Below, piece after piece: positions 10,684 to 22,349 of a stretch of DNA of 64,000 nt. Every line of letters begins with the position of its first letter. Positions within the stretch are counted from its first letter, which is position 1. The notes under the pieces are model-generated. The model had not been told where the DNA came from and searched no databases. It was given only the letters and a program-made list of their open reading frames with translations. The stretch lies in contig JANBPK010000920.1 in NCBI GenBank assembly GCA_027579435.1, positions 216,351 through 280,350 of the forward strand, in the 5' to 3' direction. Origin of the DNA: Candolleomyces eurysporus (taxonomy: Eukaryota > Basidiomycota > Agaricomycetes > Agaricales > Psathyrellaceae). Made by a program: the position numbers and the translations under genes.

Positions 10684-11435
10684 GATGGAATGGGAGGGTA
10701 TAGCTCCCTTCTAGAGCAGTGGCCCAGGCAGAATGTCGGAATGATAGAGGCTTTCACAAGTTGCAGGATGCCATATAATAGATGATTGATGATTATTTGC
10801 ACATGTTATTCAGGAAAGGGTCTCGAACCCAACACGTTGAGCCTGCCTGCTCCCAATATCCGCTTTCACTCGACTGCGCCTGCTAGCCCTGCAACAATTT
10901 AGCTTCTACTAGTATACACCAGAGACCAACGAACAAGTCCTCAGTGTAGAACAATGATACATAGCAATCCTCAGTCCTCACCACTAAGCATTCCATGATC
11001 CTGTGAATCTTGGAAGCATGATAAGACTGGGCAGGAGACACGCAGTTTTATTTCTTCACTTTCTATGGGACCTGTCATTAGACGTATGTCCCACCTCTTC
11101 ATCTGCTGTTTGCTTAGCCCATCATCATTAATGCCAAGCTTTGGCCGATCTCTCCAGCCGGCACTGTCAAGAATGTAGAGGATTGGAAAAGGCAATAGCA
11201 GGTTCTCGTCCTACAGTGATGAAGGCCTGGAAAGGTCAACTTCTGTTCTGAAATTGTTCTCAACCAGATTTGCTGTCCAGCCCCAAAAGCATTGACCATT
11301 AGTCCCAAACTGCTGTTTGAGTCCCAAGGTATCTTACCACCTTGAATATTGGCAACGTTGGTATCACAGCTCGCATACCTGAAGATATTTCCCCCATATA
11401 TCCATGCACTCCCTCCTAGCCTCCTAGATACCCTC
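10684..11435. other. Intergenic region without recognised gene
   Basis: Several short ORFs exist on both strands but none carries a motif or has a homologous copy in the window. A minus-strand pair of segments resembling tRNA boxes A and B lies at about 10818-10884 (box B-like GGGTTCGAGACCC), without a matching acceptor stem. Confidence 0.35.
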
Positions 11436-13150
11436 CGATCAACCTCCTGTCCCTAACCCACGTCTGTAGGCACTGGTGTTTGCTCTTGCACTCGCTCTCG
11501 CAGCTGTGGACATCCGTACACTTGCTCCTGGGGTATCTCCGTCCAGAGGCCTTCAATAATTTTATAAAAGGAAAAATCGATGGGGAATGAGAGGAGGGAG
11601 AAAAAGGGGAAATTACTGAAGAAGATGTTAATGTTCATACGTCAGCTGAAGAAGGTATGCTTGCATGGAAGATACAGTGGGTTTGCCGTTCATCCAACCT
11701 TGCTTTTTCCGAGCCACTCCCTGGTACTACTCACTGCACCTAAAGATCATCAAAAACTCATCTTCTACAAACCTTCCTCACCTATCCTAGATTTCAACTC
11801 AACCCTCCTCAACTGCGTCAAATCCCCAGACTTAACACCATGCCAAAGTACTCTGCCAGGTCTGCAGACCTCCAACATATGGCGTACGAGCGCCTCCAAA
11901 AGCACAGGGGACGGGTTCAATTTGGAAGAGTGGTCCTTCCCTTTGTATGACGCGCCCCTTCTGCAGAGCTTGATATTAAAGCTCCCTATGATGAGCTTGT
12001 GGCCGACTCGGAGCCGGTTCACGAGGCTGGTGGTACCATACTTCAATGGCTCTGCGGATGTTCCAACTATCATTGTGTTGGAGGTGTTGTAGGACGCTCC
12101 AGGGTTGGGGGTTCGAGGATGATGGTCAGGGGGGNAAGTTGCAGAAGTTGCAGGAGGGATGGTCGGGTTCAAGGTGGGGGAAAACCAAGCTGGTACATTT
12201 TTGCCCCCAGACCTCCATACACCCAAACTCGGATGCACATTCTCTCCCAAAACCCTATTTGATTCCCTCCCATTCTCAACTTCAACTTGTCAAAGATCAG
12301 TGTCCATGGTACCCTCCAGTATTTCTTACACCCTCGAGTGCTCTATTACACTCTTTCTTAGGTCAAGGTCAACTTTGACTTTATGTTCAAGGTCAAAAAG
12401 AAAGTGGATGCCTCAATACGATGAGGAAATTCAGTGTACTACAATACCCAACATCCACCCTAATCAGATGTTTGGAGAAGGTTCTAGGTCTCAGGCACCT
12501 CATCTGCCTTGTACCTCCATCCAACTGCGACCACCATGTATTAGACTTCCCAAGTCCAGATGACGAGGTCTTAGAGGTGCTTGCCCCTACCACTTGCCCA
12601 TCTGCTTCAAAGTCCGCCTCCACCTCCACAGAGTTCACTCCCAAACTCACTCCCAACTCTTTCCTCAACAATACTGCTGTTTATTACGATGAAGATATTG
12701 TAGCCTTAGTGGGTGTAATGGCTCTCGACCTTGCCTACCTAGAGGTCCAAGACTTCCTGTACTACTGGCTCCGCCTTACAGACAGGAACCCTGGTTGGAT
12801 GGTTAGGCTCCTTTGTTCGAGGGTACTATCTGTCTCCCGTCTTGATTTGAACGTGGTTTTGAGCTCGGGGTTGAAGTGAGCTGAAGAGAGTTGTTTTACC
12901 TGTGTAGTGGGTACCGAGAAATCACCACCGTCATCTAAGAACGGGGAAGAAGAGGGTTGCACGCAGACCTTCATTTTCTGCGGGAGAGTATGGATACAAA
13001 AGTAGTGCGCTCTCCTGGATGTGAGGGCGATGAAGGTGAAGATGGGGCCGACGAGAGACGAGACTAAGAGGAAGGAGAGCAAGGCATACAGAGGGTGCTT
13101 GAGGGAAGTTTATTGGTCGGAGGGGTGGTGCCAGATTCTTTTAATCATGG
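11436..13150 (+). pseudogene. F-box pseudogene, frameshifted
   Basis: It follows the F-box gene at 3-1624 from end to end. The F-box core reads SLTHVCRHWCLLLHSLSQLW near 11448-11507. The LRR-like middle and the segment STLIRCLEKVLGLRHL with RNPGWMVRLLCSRVLS (12421-12880) are still readable. The ending REVYWSEGWCQ is near 13105-13140. Several frameshifts, an in-frame TAG near 12905 and an N at 12135 break it. It converges on N5/N6. Confidence 0.75.
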
Positions 13151-13403
13151 AAAGTTTCCGTTTGTTGAACCAGACTATTACTAGTCACTCGTTTCTCACC
13201 AGCATTCGACGCTACTGGAGAGTGGCAAAATATCAAAGACATCTCTCCTGTATTTATGTAGTTCAAAACATACTCGAATTGTGGGATTGCTTTGACCTCT
13301 CGATTTCTACTCGGTGTCTAGGCATCATATATCGGTATATAGAAATGGTCTGCCGATCGTGACTACCAACCATGGACCGAACGGGTTGAACGGCGGTGAA
13401 AAA

Positions 13404-13715
13404 TGCATCATTATGGACTATCCTGGGACTCGAGAGCCGACTCCTTGGTGTCCTTGATAGTGTCGACCAACGAGAAGAACCGTTCCTTCTGAGAATTGCT
13501 ACGACCCTGCCGCCACCGGCCAGATGATTTCAAACGACCCAAAATAGAACGGCTCGAGTATGCATGCCGGCCTGCGACGATACCAGAGGAACTAAGAAAT
13601 GACTGAGGATTGGACGTACTGAAGCATGAACCTCCCGAAAGATTGCCCAGAGAGACTCATCCTTCTCGAGTGTGATGGCCAACGACACCCACCAATCAGC
13701 GCTAGCCCACCAACT
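13404..13715 (-). pseudogene. NACHT 3'-end fragment N5 (exon 3 and 4 remnant)
   Basis: Immediately downstream of N6 lies a second, decayed copy of a NACHT 3' end. It holds SADWWVSLAITLEKDE near 13630-13715 and an exon 4 remnant whose first Cys codons are altered (LWYRRRPAC). It shares the repeat sequence of N6 exon 3 with a sharp join at about 13710-13730, which points to unequal crossing-over or a local tandem duplication. Confidence 0.7.
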
Positions 13716-13730
13716 TGACCCACTCTGAGT

Positions 13731-15767
13731 TTAGGATTGCCCCCGCTCGACGTTCTTTATTGCCTTCAGAATCAGCCGTTCAAATCGTGCATCTTGTGAT
13801 AACAAGGCACCCCTCCCGAATCGTAATGGCCACAAAATGCCAGGTGCGACCGACGTTGCTGATCCTAAACGACGCAGAATGGCATGGCTCCAGATTCTAC
13901 ACGCCGGCTTGCAACGATACCACGGGCACTTAGGTGAGGAATGAAATTCAATATAAGGTTTGACAAAGGTTGAGGACTGCACATACTGAATGGTGGACCT
14001 TCCTGAAGACATCCCTGAGGGATCTATCCGCCTTGTGTGTGATGGCCAATAATGCCCACCAATCAGCACTAGCATGGGTAGGGACCTCAGAGTATGCGGC
14101 GCCCGGCAGCATGATTGCGTCGTATGGAAGCCAGGCTAAGAATGGGAGAAAGCTTTCCGGATATGAAACTTGGGCCACATCGCATCCCCCTTCGCCACCG
14201 TTGTGTCAGGTTCGCGCTGTGAAAGAGACAAAGGCCAAAGCAAAAATGAACTCACACGCACACGCCCGAATGAATCTATCCCAGAAAAACGCCATAATGT
14301 CCCTCCATTCAACGTACAATTTCCCACAGCGGCCGGGATCGATGAGGAAGTCGAATAGTGATTTGTGGTAAATTTCGTATCTAGTTGTGACCTGGTCGCT
14401 GGGAGGAGGGATCTGAATCAATGAGTGAAGGTTCCCGAGCAAGTGCTCAACCTCATTACTCTCCGGGTCCGTTTGCAGAAGCAGAGTGACGTTGGAAGCT
14501 ACGGACAGCTCGCGAACGGAAATGATTGCGTAAGTAGAGCACCAGCTGATAGTCTGAATCCATCGTATCGAAAGAGGTGGATCTGGACTGGACTCCAAGA
14601 TGTGCGAGTACAATGCATCAAGTTGTTGAAGTGGATTTGAAGTGGTTATATTAGTCCCTTCCATTTTCAGAATAGTCTCTAGTAAGACCTTCGGAGATTC
14701 TCGATGACCCTTGTCGAGAAACCGGATGACGGTTGCGGCGTAGATGAATTGGCCCGATGCCTTCTCAACCAAGGTCTGGATCGTTCCTGGTGGTGGCCAT
14801 GGGGAAGGAAAGCGATAACGACGACAAAGGATATTAAACTGGGCTTCCAAAAAGAGGGCGATATCGGTGTTGGCGTTGTAGTCTTCGTTCAAATCGAGCT
14901 TGTGGGCAAAGGCGGTAGGATTGTTTTCGGTGTCAAAGAATTCACGAAATGTGCGCTCGGGACGGCTGGCGATGAGGATACGAAAGGGAAAATATGGATC
15001 CGATGCTGCTGCTTGAAGAACTTGGAGGATCTCCAACTGATCTTGGGCGTTTTCTCTTGCGAATTTGCCCTCGAGGCCAGTGCTTGTGATATCGTGGTAT
15101 TGCTCAGCCTCGCATTCATCCAGACCGTCAATGATAATGGCGCCCCGCAACCCAGGTCTGTTGGGATGGCGTGAGATCTCCTGAAGAGGGCCCAGGATGA
15201 GGACTTCCATCTGCGTGTGCAGATTCTTGTCGAAAATGTCTGAATTTGCGGCGATCGCTTTGGATATCTCTTCTCGCAGATCGGGATGATATCGCGCGAG
15301 CTGGTGTGCGATGGTAGTTATGAATGCGGTCTTGCGGCGCCTGCCAACTGATGCTGACCAGGACGCAAAGAAGAACGTCGCTGCGAGCACACCATCCGTT
15401 TTGCAGCGTCCAGACAGCGATCCCATGACAGCCGTCTTCCCAGTACCCGCGGGCCCAGTGACCCACTTGATCTTCTTTGGCTGATCAGATTCCCTATCTC
15501 CATCGACAATCCAGCCATACAAATCGTCCTGGACAGCAACGCGAGTTTCGGGATGGCATTTAGGAGCATCGCAGCGCTCTGCGGAATCGTGGATGGCACC
15601 TGCTGCGATTCGGGCCTCGAGCTCTGTCCATCACGACGGGCGTCAGCTGAACACGGGAAGACAGCACTAGGAGCAGACTGACTTTCCAAAGGGTTTATTG
15701 TGGGGTTTTCGTTGACAACGAATTTATCGATGCGGAAATCCTGAGCGCGGTCGAAGATTCTTGTCAT
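13731..15767 (-). CDS. NACHT NTPase (NLR-like) N6, intact
   Basis: Model: complement(join(13731..13928,13987..14189,14256..15623,15683..15767)), 617 residues. The leader is MTRIFDRAQDFRIDKFVV. Walker A GPAGTGKT lies near residue 85 and Walker B AIIIDGLDECE near 191. The signature reads IHDSAERCDAPKCHPETR. The variable window after PLSIRWI reads TISWCSTYAIISVREL. Exon 3 starts with WGCDVAQVSYPESF and contains SADWW. Exon 4 is CPWYRCKPACRIWSHAILRR (residue 553 on), then the tail SVAPGILWPLR and FERLILKAIKNV. The tail belongs to the class with an APGxLWP segment. Donors are GTCAGT, GTGAGT and GTATGT. The upstream in-frame Met at 15824 is rejected because it has no counterpart in other copies. 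Confidence 0.9.
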
Positions 15768-15840
15768 GAGGCGGTCGAAGTGGATGGAGGAAGGAGGCAG
15801 ACTGATTGGCTTTCCCGCTCCCACAGCATCGTGCTGGCCG

Positions 15841-15892
15841 AGAGGTAATCTGTTTGTGTGTTGTTTGTTGTGCGTCTAATGCTCATCTGACC
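15841..15892 (-). promoter_or_regulatory. Conserved upstream block of N6
   Basis: It holds ATCTGTTTGTGTG, then TTGTTTGTTGTGCGTCTAATG and CATCTGAC in plus-strand order, the same sequence of parts as at N13 and N16. It starts 74 bp upstream of the ATG. Confidence 0.55.
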
Positions 15893-16796
15893 GCCGGAAT
15901 TTGACACTGCCTTCCCGCAATTCCATGGTGCACGAACGAAATGGTTGGGTCAGGAATGGATAAACTCGGTTCTCATGTTCACCCTCGAGGGGTTCGTGGA
16001 AGGGTGCATTGAGTGACAAGGCGACATGCTTGGAGGCGGCCGCCCAATCAGGAATCTGGCGAGTGATATGAGCAGAGTGAACCCTCCATGCTGGGAGCCA
16101 AGGGACGTATCCGATATGTGTTTTCCCAAATCAACGAATCAGCCCGTCGTAAGGCTGACGGCCTGTGCAGACTGTGGGAGAGCTGCATATTTTGTTGAGT
16201 ACATGAATACCTATGCTTACATCGTCATCGGAATACTCCGAAGCAATGATGCCTGTAGGAGTTGAAATTTGAAAGCTGATGAATCTGGGGGTGCGCCAAT
16301 ACTGGGGACAAATTTCACCTTGTCGCTTGGCAAACCTTAACAGCTCTGATTTCTCGACTCTCCATTCAATGAAACCTCGCGATCGGGATTAGATCCAGCT
16401 TGTTATCGCAAGTCTGAGTAAGGGGAGAAAAGTGAGTATTTCAGCCGACAAATTGAGTGCGTAGCGTTACCAACAGAAGAAACCTAGAAGCTAACCAGCC
16501 TTCATCGCCCAGCATTTAGACTTCGATAGCTCGCGTCCGACTGCCAAGCCTGGCACAGGGCATTCATGCAAGTCCAGAACGAAGGCCAATGCACCAATGT
16601 AAACCCATCATGGAGTTTGCTTCTAACCCTCAATCACGCAATATTTGAGCTGCATTTGACTCTGGATTTCAACGCAGCGCCTAAACTGTGGTACACATGG
16701 ACAACTCCTACCAACTATAAATCACCAAGCAGGACGAATTGAGAATAAAATTCGAGAATTTATTGTATGGATGATTCAGGAACTTAGAGAGCCTCT
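15893..16796. other. Intergenic region with X-block remnant
   Basis: No intact gene. A minus-strand segment at about 16490-16620 reads IGALAFVLDLHECPVPGL, alike to VGALDLVLGIRQHPVPGL near 20000-20080 and to GSGLAFVLGTHRHPIPGL at 47515-47620. I treat it as a remnant of the X component of the duplicated unit. There is no F-box trace between this and N7. Confidence 0.45.
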
Positions 16797-18811
16797 TCAT
16801 ACTCTCTTCATCGCCTTCTCGAACAACCGTTCAAATGGCGCATTGTCTTCTATATAATGACCCTGTCGTAATGGCCACAACATACCAGGTGCAATCCAAG
16901 TGGCCGATCCCAGCTGACGCAGAATGGAACGGCTCCAGGTTCTACAAGCAGAACTGCAACGATAGCGGGGGCACTGAAAATGAGCAAGATAGATTAACTC
17001 AAGGTCCGAGGTTGGGAAGATTGAGTACTGTACGCACTGCGTTGTGAACTCCCCGGAAGACGTCCCAGAGCGATCGGCACTCCTTGTGTGCAATGGCCAA
17101 AGATACCCACCAATCAGCACTAGTTGATGTACAATGGGACCCGGAGTGCGTCCTCCCCAAAGATATGTCTACGGCGTATGGAAGGTTGACCAAGAATTCG
17201 AGAAAGCTTTCCGGGTGAGAAAACTGAGTGTCGCAACCCCCTTCAATATCACAACGTCAGATTTATGCTGCGTAAGGAATACAGAAAGTCGAAGCGAAAT
17301 CGGGCTCACTTGTACATGCCCGATTAAATCGATCCCAGAGAAACACCAGAATCTTCTCGTGTTGATACAGTTGCCCGCAACGACCACGGTTATCGAGAAA
17401 ATCGAATAATGACTTGTGGTAAAAGCTGTATTGAGTCGTCGCTTGTTTACTAGGAGATGGGACTTGAACAAGGGAGTGAAGATTCCCGAGTAAGTGCTCA
17501 GCCTCGCTACTCTCTGAGTCTGTTTGAAGAAGCAGGTTAATGTTGGAAGCAGCGCGCAGGGTGTCGGAAATGAGCGGGGCGTTGCGAATTGCGCTAATAG
17601 CACGAATCCACCGCACCGAAAGAGGTGGGTCTGGACTGGACTCCAAGATGTGTGTGTATAGCGCGTCGAGTTGCTCAAATGGGTTTGAAGTTGTTTCTCG
17701 GGTTGCCTTCATAGTCAAAATAGCGTCAAGCAAGGCCTTCGGAGGCTCTCGGTGTCCCATTTCAAGAAATCGGACGACGGTTGCTGCATAAACGAATTGG
17801 CCCGACGCATTCTTCACCAGGGTTTGAATCGCTCCATGTGGTGGCCATGAAGACGGGAGGTTGTAACGACGACGAATGAGATTGAACTGGGCTTGGAGGA
17901 AGAAGTAAATGTCGGCTTCGGCATTGTATTCTTCATGTAAATCGAGTTTGCGGGCAAAGGAGAAGGCAGCGTTTTGTGGATCGAAGAATTCGCGGAATAC
18001 ACGTTCTGGGCGGCTGGCAATGAGGATACGGAAGGGGAAGGCTGGATCTAACAATGCTTGGAGCAGAACTTGCAGGATTTCTAACTGGTCTTGAGCGTTT
18101 GTCCGTGCTGAAGTGGGCTTGACTTTTGATCCAGTGTTTGTCGTGTCGTGAGATCGCTCGACCTCGCATTCATCTACGCCGTCAACTACGATAATCCCCC
18201 GCAATCCGCCATTGGAACTATCTGCAACTGCTCGGAGTGGCTCCAGGATGAGCGTCTCCATCTGAACATGAAGATTCTTCTTGAAAACGATGGAATCAGC
18301 CTCGATAGCTGCGGCGACTGCGTCCTTCAAGTCTTGTCGGTGTTGAGCCAACTGATGAGCAATGGTCGTTACGAAGGCGGTCTTCGTACGACGACCAATA
18401 GACCCTGTCGATGAAAAGAAGAAAGAGGCTACTGGAAAACCGTTTTTTTTGCACCGCTCTGTGAGCGATCCCATAACGGCGGTTTTGCCAGTGCCTGCAG
18501 GCCCAGTAACCCAGTTCATCTTGCACGGGTTTTGCGCGTCTCCATGCTCGATCCAGCCGTATAAATCGTCTTGTAAGGCGACTCTAGTCTCAGGATGGCA
18601 TTTTGGAGCATCGCAGCGTTCAGCAGAGTCGTACAAGGCCTCTGGTGCGATGAGAGCCTCAAGCTCTGAATATCACAATAGCTTAGTCAAACACTCGAGT
18701 AGAGACTCATGAAGAGCACTCACTTTCTAATGGGCTTGCCGAAGGGTGTCCATTGAAAACCTGGAAGTTATCGATGCGGAAATCCTGGGCCCGGTCCAAT
18801 ATTCTTGCCAT
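16797..18811 (-). CDS. NACHT NTPase (NLR-like) N7, intact
   Basis: Model: complement(join(16797..16973,17038..17240,17310..18665,18724..18811)), 607 residues. The leader is MARILDRAQDFRIDNFQVF. Together with N9 it forms a subtype: the segment after Walker A reads MGSLTERCKKNGFPVASFFF and STGSIGRRTKTAF, one residue block shorter than in the SLSERC subtype, and the linker before Walker A is WIEHGDAQNP. Walker B is GIIVVDGVDECE. Exon 3 starts RGCDTQFSHPESF and contains SADWW. Exon 4 (residue 550 on) has CPRYRCSSACRTWSRSILR, the APGMLWPLR segment and a short end FEKAMKRV. The intron 2 donor is GTGAGC. No convergent F-box is recognisable, unlike for most copies. Confidence 0.9.
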
Positions 18812-18880
18812 GAGGCGGGTGAAGTGGAGGAAGGGAGGCCACGAATTTGGCTTTTTCGGTCCCACAGCAACGTTCAAATA

Positions 18881-18936
18881 GTACACCGCCTCGTGTGGGT
18901 CCAGTCTGTTTATGTGTTGTTTACCGAGCGTCTAAC
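18881..18936 (-). promoter_or_regulatory. Conserved upstream block of N7
   Basis: Plus-strand order: ACCGCCTCGTGTGGG, then GTCTGTTTATGTGTTG, then ACCGAGCGTCTAACG. It starts 70 bp upstream of the ATG and matches the blocks at N10, N13 and N17. Confidence 0.55.
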
Positions 18937-20383
18937 GTATCCTTCCCGCAGTCTCATCACTCATGAACTGGCTCGCTCAGAAATGGAGAAACTCATCTTC
19001 TCGTATTGAATTTTGAACAGCATATGAGCACATCGCGGAAATTTGGGTATCGAATGCAAAGACGATCAGTGCAGCTAAGATTGTCGGTTTGCTTCCACCG
19101 TTGCGCCAAGCATAGCCTCCGGACACATCTCTCAACCCGAACGGGGAGTTGCTCAAACTACCCGCGGATCAGAGATCTTGAACTAATGGGCAAGGCCAGT
19201 GTTCAATTTCACTAGATTGATGTACAAACCTTTCTTAGCATTCCCACTGAGAGCTCCTTTGCATGGAGGTCGTTTTCATAGAACGGATTCCTACAGAACC
19301 TGAACGCTCTCACGTCGCCCGTCAGCATGCATCTGCGCCAGAATCGACCAAGCAGGCGCAGCGCCAAGCGGTAGCTGGCTACCCGCAGTTATAGGAAGAG
19401 TCAAAGTAAGAAGGGTTGAAAGAGCCGGCAACTCATTTTTCTTCGCTTGATGCACAAAGAGATGATGGACGAGTCTCATAGCTCGGGCCTCATGGGGGAC
19501 AGGTAGAAACAGCGGGAGACCAATAATACAGCGTTAGAAGGATACTCATATAGCCCGTAGAAATTGAACATGAGGACTTCCACCCATTAGTCTCTCATGT
19601 CGAGTGGACGTGGACGGCAGTGATAAGACGAGGGCATGGAAACAGGGGAGGTATATCTGCCAATGGACTGGCCACGCTGCCGGTAGGATGACTATGGTTT
19701 GTGCAAGGAGCATGTATAGGTCAAAAGATTAAGTTTTCGTTGGGTCTTAATCACATACTTACCAACGAAATATTTCAAGTGCTTGAGCGGGATCAACCAG
19801 CAGGCCAGTCGGACGGGGAAGGCTGAATCGTTGTCAGTACGAAAGAGTCTTACGCCATCGCTTTCCTGCGAAGATGGGTGGGTCAGGCCAGAATAGGACG
19901 AAGTTAAGTACGAAGCTTTACCATTGCAGTCTGATAATTCGCCGCCCTCATTATCTACCTAGCCTACAATGTCTCTGGTGTCTCGTCAGATAAGCCTGGC
20001 ACAGGATGTTGACGAATGCCTAGAACCAAGTCCAAAGCACCGACATCGATGTACCCGACACGTTGTGCTCTACAGTGACTGCTCGCCTGTTTATCGCATA
20101 ACGCGGATTTTGCACTAGACTCAAGAGTGCGTGATAAGCTGCGATATGGGGTAGGGGACGGCTCGAGAAGGGAACAGAACGCTCTCTAAGGCGGGAGAAT
20201 ACAACGGGTCGTGCTTAAAGGTAACAGCACTGCTAAATTCAATTAAGCGTTGAAGCCTAACAGAGTGGACCCTCTAACTCGCTTACTAGTCACCAGCTTG
20301 CACAGTCGTTGAGTTTTCGCCCAGGAATCTAGAAGATGATGTGAATATTTAGACTTGGGTGATCAGAAAGAGTCGCTCACCCT
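18937..20383. other. Intergenic region with X-block remnants
   Basis: The segment near 19296-19350 (GAACGCTCTCACGTCGCCCG) matches 53145-53200. The minus strand near 19300-19450 reads a Leu/Thr-rich stretch LSTLLTLTLPITAGSQLPLG. Near 20000-20080 it reads VGALDLVLGIRQHPVPGL. These are the same pieces, in the same order, as in the X block at 47-48 kb, but no continuous frame joins them. Confidence 0.4.
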
Positions 20384-20572
20384 TCACATCTTGCCATCGC
20401 GTCTTTCTCCAAAACGGGATACATCTCGAAGCAATTGAACACCACGTGGAAGAGGTTGGAAACACAGTCGGCAGTTACGATGAACGGCTATGAGTAAACA
20501 GCAAGCTGCAAGCAGCACACCGTTAGCTACACCGTCCAGTGGACAACATCCAGTTTCCTTTGACCACGCCAC
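20384..20572 (-). pseudogene. X-block exon remnant, hydrophobic
   Basis: The minus strand reads LDGVANGVLLAACCLLIA, a stretch long and hydrophobic enough for a membrane segment, followed by CFQPLPRGVQLL. Counterparts lie at 47846-48129 and 54839-55111 at the same place relative to a downstream plus-strand F-box gene. I do not recognise the family. Confidence 0.35.
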
Positions 20573-21409
20573 GAGCTCCTATCAATGTTCAATGTTCTTT
20601 TTGACCGGCTGCTTCAGTGCCTTCCTCTCCATGTTACTCTTCGAACTGAGCGGGGTCCATTTGACGATGAGAAAATGTATTGAATCAATGCATAGAACAT
20701 ACCGATGATGGGGGAATGGCCCGACTGCGATGGTACTTGAGGGGGAATCTGCAGGGAAACAGAGCATTCGCTGCTATCGACGCAAAAAAGTAGGTTGATT
20801 TAGCACCGGTCACTTGGTGCAGCACGATACGCAAACAGGAGGGGCCACTCGGGTTCGGATGAATTGACGACCGGTGCCGGTCATGAATTGCTTGGCCAGT
20901 TTGCCGGGCACAGCCACTGCCCCAATCTCGCCTCCCTGCCTGCAGCGATGTCGGCGTCCTACAACGGACCTGAAAACTCGCCCTAAGCAACATCAGACCA
21001 AATTGGCCTATATATGGCGGTCTCTAGCGGGATCTGGTGAGAATTCGGTGAGGCTAAGCAGTTGTATTCCCGGCTTTCCAACAAGCAACCCCGATTGGAA
21101 AGGTGTGTCTGCATCCTTTTCGTTCCCTCTTCACCTCTCCCGTTGGGACCCAGTTTCTTTCGATGTCCCCAGTCTGGATCGTCGCGAATGAGCACCTGTT
21201 GGAACAGACAATAGGAAGGTACCTGTCTTGGCGAAGATGTACAATAAGAGTGGTCAGTTTCCATTATGCGTTCCCTTTCTTTTCTAGTCCTAACCATCCC
21301 TATCATCAGCTTCGAACGGACCCACCTCCGATTTGATTGCCTTTTTGCCATAGTACCGGACACTACTACTTGAAATCCACATCCCCGACTATATTTTCGA
21401 TCACAAACA

Positions 21410-22130
21410 TTACTTTCCTCCTCCCCGACGTTGGCCAATCCCATCTTTCAACGCCCCTCTATCTCGCACGCACGTTCCCGGGAGCCGGTGTTGGCTCGCC
21501 TGCTCGATTCAGGAGGTCCGTTCACATACTCCCGCTCTGGAACCTTGGACAATCTTTCTCGAAATAGAAGGTGGAGGAGAGGGAGAGGGAGAAATAGAAG
21601 TCGGCTGGACGTAATCTCGCAGAGGTAGGCCACGAGGTGGCCGTTCATCCGACCATAGTTCTCCAACAGACTCTCAGCATTTCTGAATACCCATCTTCTC
21701 CAACCTCTCTTCCTCAATCACAAATTTCGTCTTCCGTCTTCATTCTCCTCGATCGTGTCAAATCCCTCGCCTTGTTGATCTGCCGAAAGAATCTACCTGG
21801 GTGTTCGAGGCTAATGCCTGCCTTTTGTCTCGTTTGGAACAAGGTTTCGAATTTGAGGTTGAACAGGGTTGTCTCACCCGTGTTGAGGGTACCAAGAAGC
21901 CGTCATCGTCATCTAAGGGGACGGGGAGGAGGAGGGATTGTACGCGGAGCTTGGTTCTCTGCGGGAAAGCGTGGATATAAACGTGGTGTGTTCGCTTGGA
22001 TGTGTGGGCGATGGAAGCGACGATGAGGCTGGTGGGATAGGAAACGAAGAGCAGGGAGAGCAAGGTATACAGGGAGGCTGGTTGAGGGAAGTTATTGGTC
22101 GGCGGGTGGTACCAGGCTTGAGCCCGAACC
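21410..22130 (+). pseudogene. F-box pseudogene with internal deletions
   Basis: The start of the core can be aligned to the F-box gene at 3-1624 through CTCGCACGCACGTTC..CGCTCTGGAACCTTGGAC (about 21460-21550), with deletions. The middle LRR part is mostly gone. The end is well kept: SLRESVDINVVCSLGC followed by GNEEQGEQGIQGGWLREV (to about 22100). An upstream leader with a likely intron (GGTCAGT at about 21250 to CATCAG at about 21308) matches the leaders of other copies. It converges on N8. Confidence 0.65.
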
Positions 22131-22349
22131 ATCGATTATGTATCTTTTCTGTCCTTCGAGCAAGACTCCTACCGGTCACCCGAAGGTTCTTGAGAGGGGT
22201 AGGATATCAAAGACCTCTCCTGTATTTACGTATCTAAACTCATAATAAATTTTTGGTTATTTCTACTTGGCGCCTAAATCGTCGTATATGTACAGACAAA
22301 TCGCCTACCGATAACCCAGACGAAATGAAGGAAGATCAAAATTGTATCG

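Noticed and set aside
10818..10884. Possible tRNA or SINE on the minus strand (box B-like GGGTTCGAGACCC, box A-like GGCGCAGTCGAG)
   Set aside because: No 7-bp acceptor stem, the T-stem has only three pairs, and there is no second copy in the window; not called as a tRNA.
15767..15824. Upstream in-frame start for N6 (MGAGKPISLPPSS)
   Set aside because: Other copies have no conserved upstream Met; the inner ATG before the FxxAxDFxID leader is shared by all.
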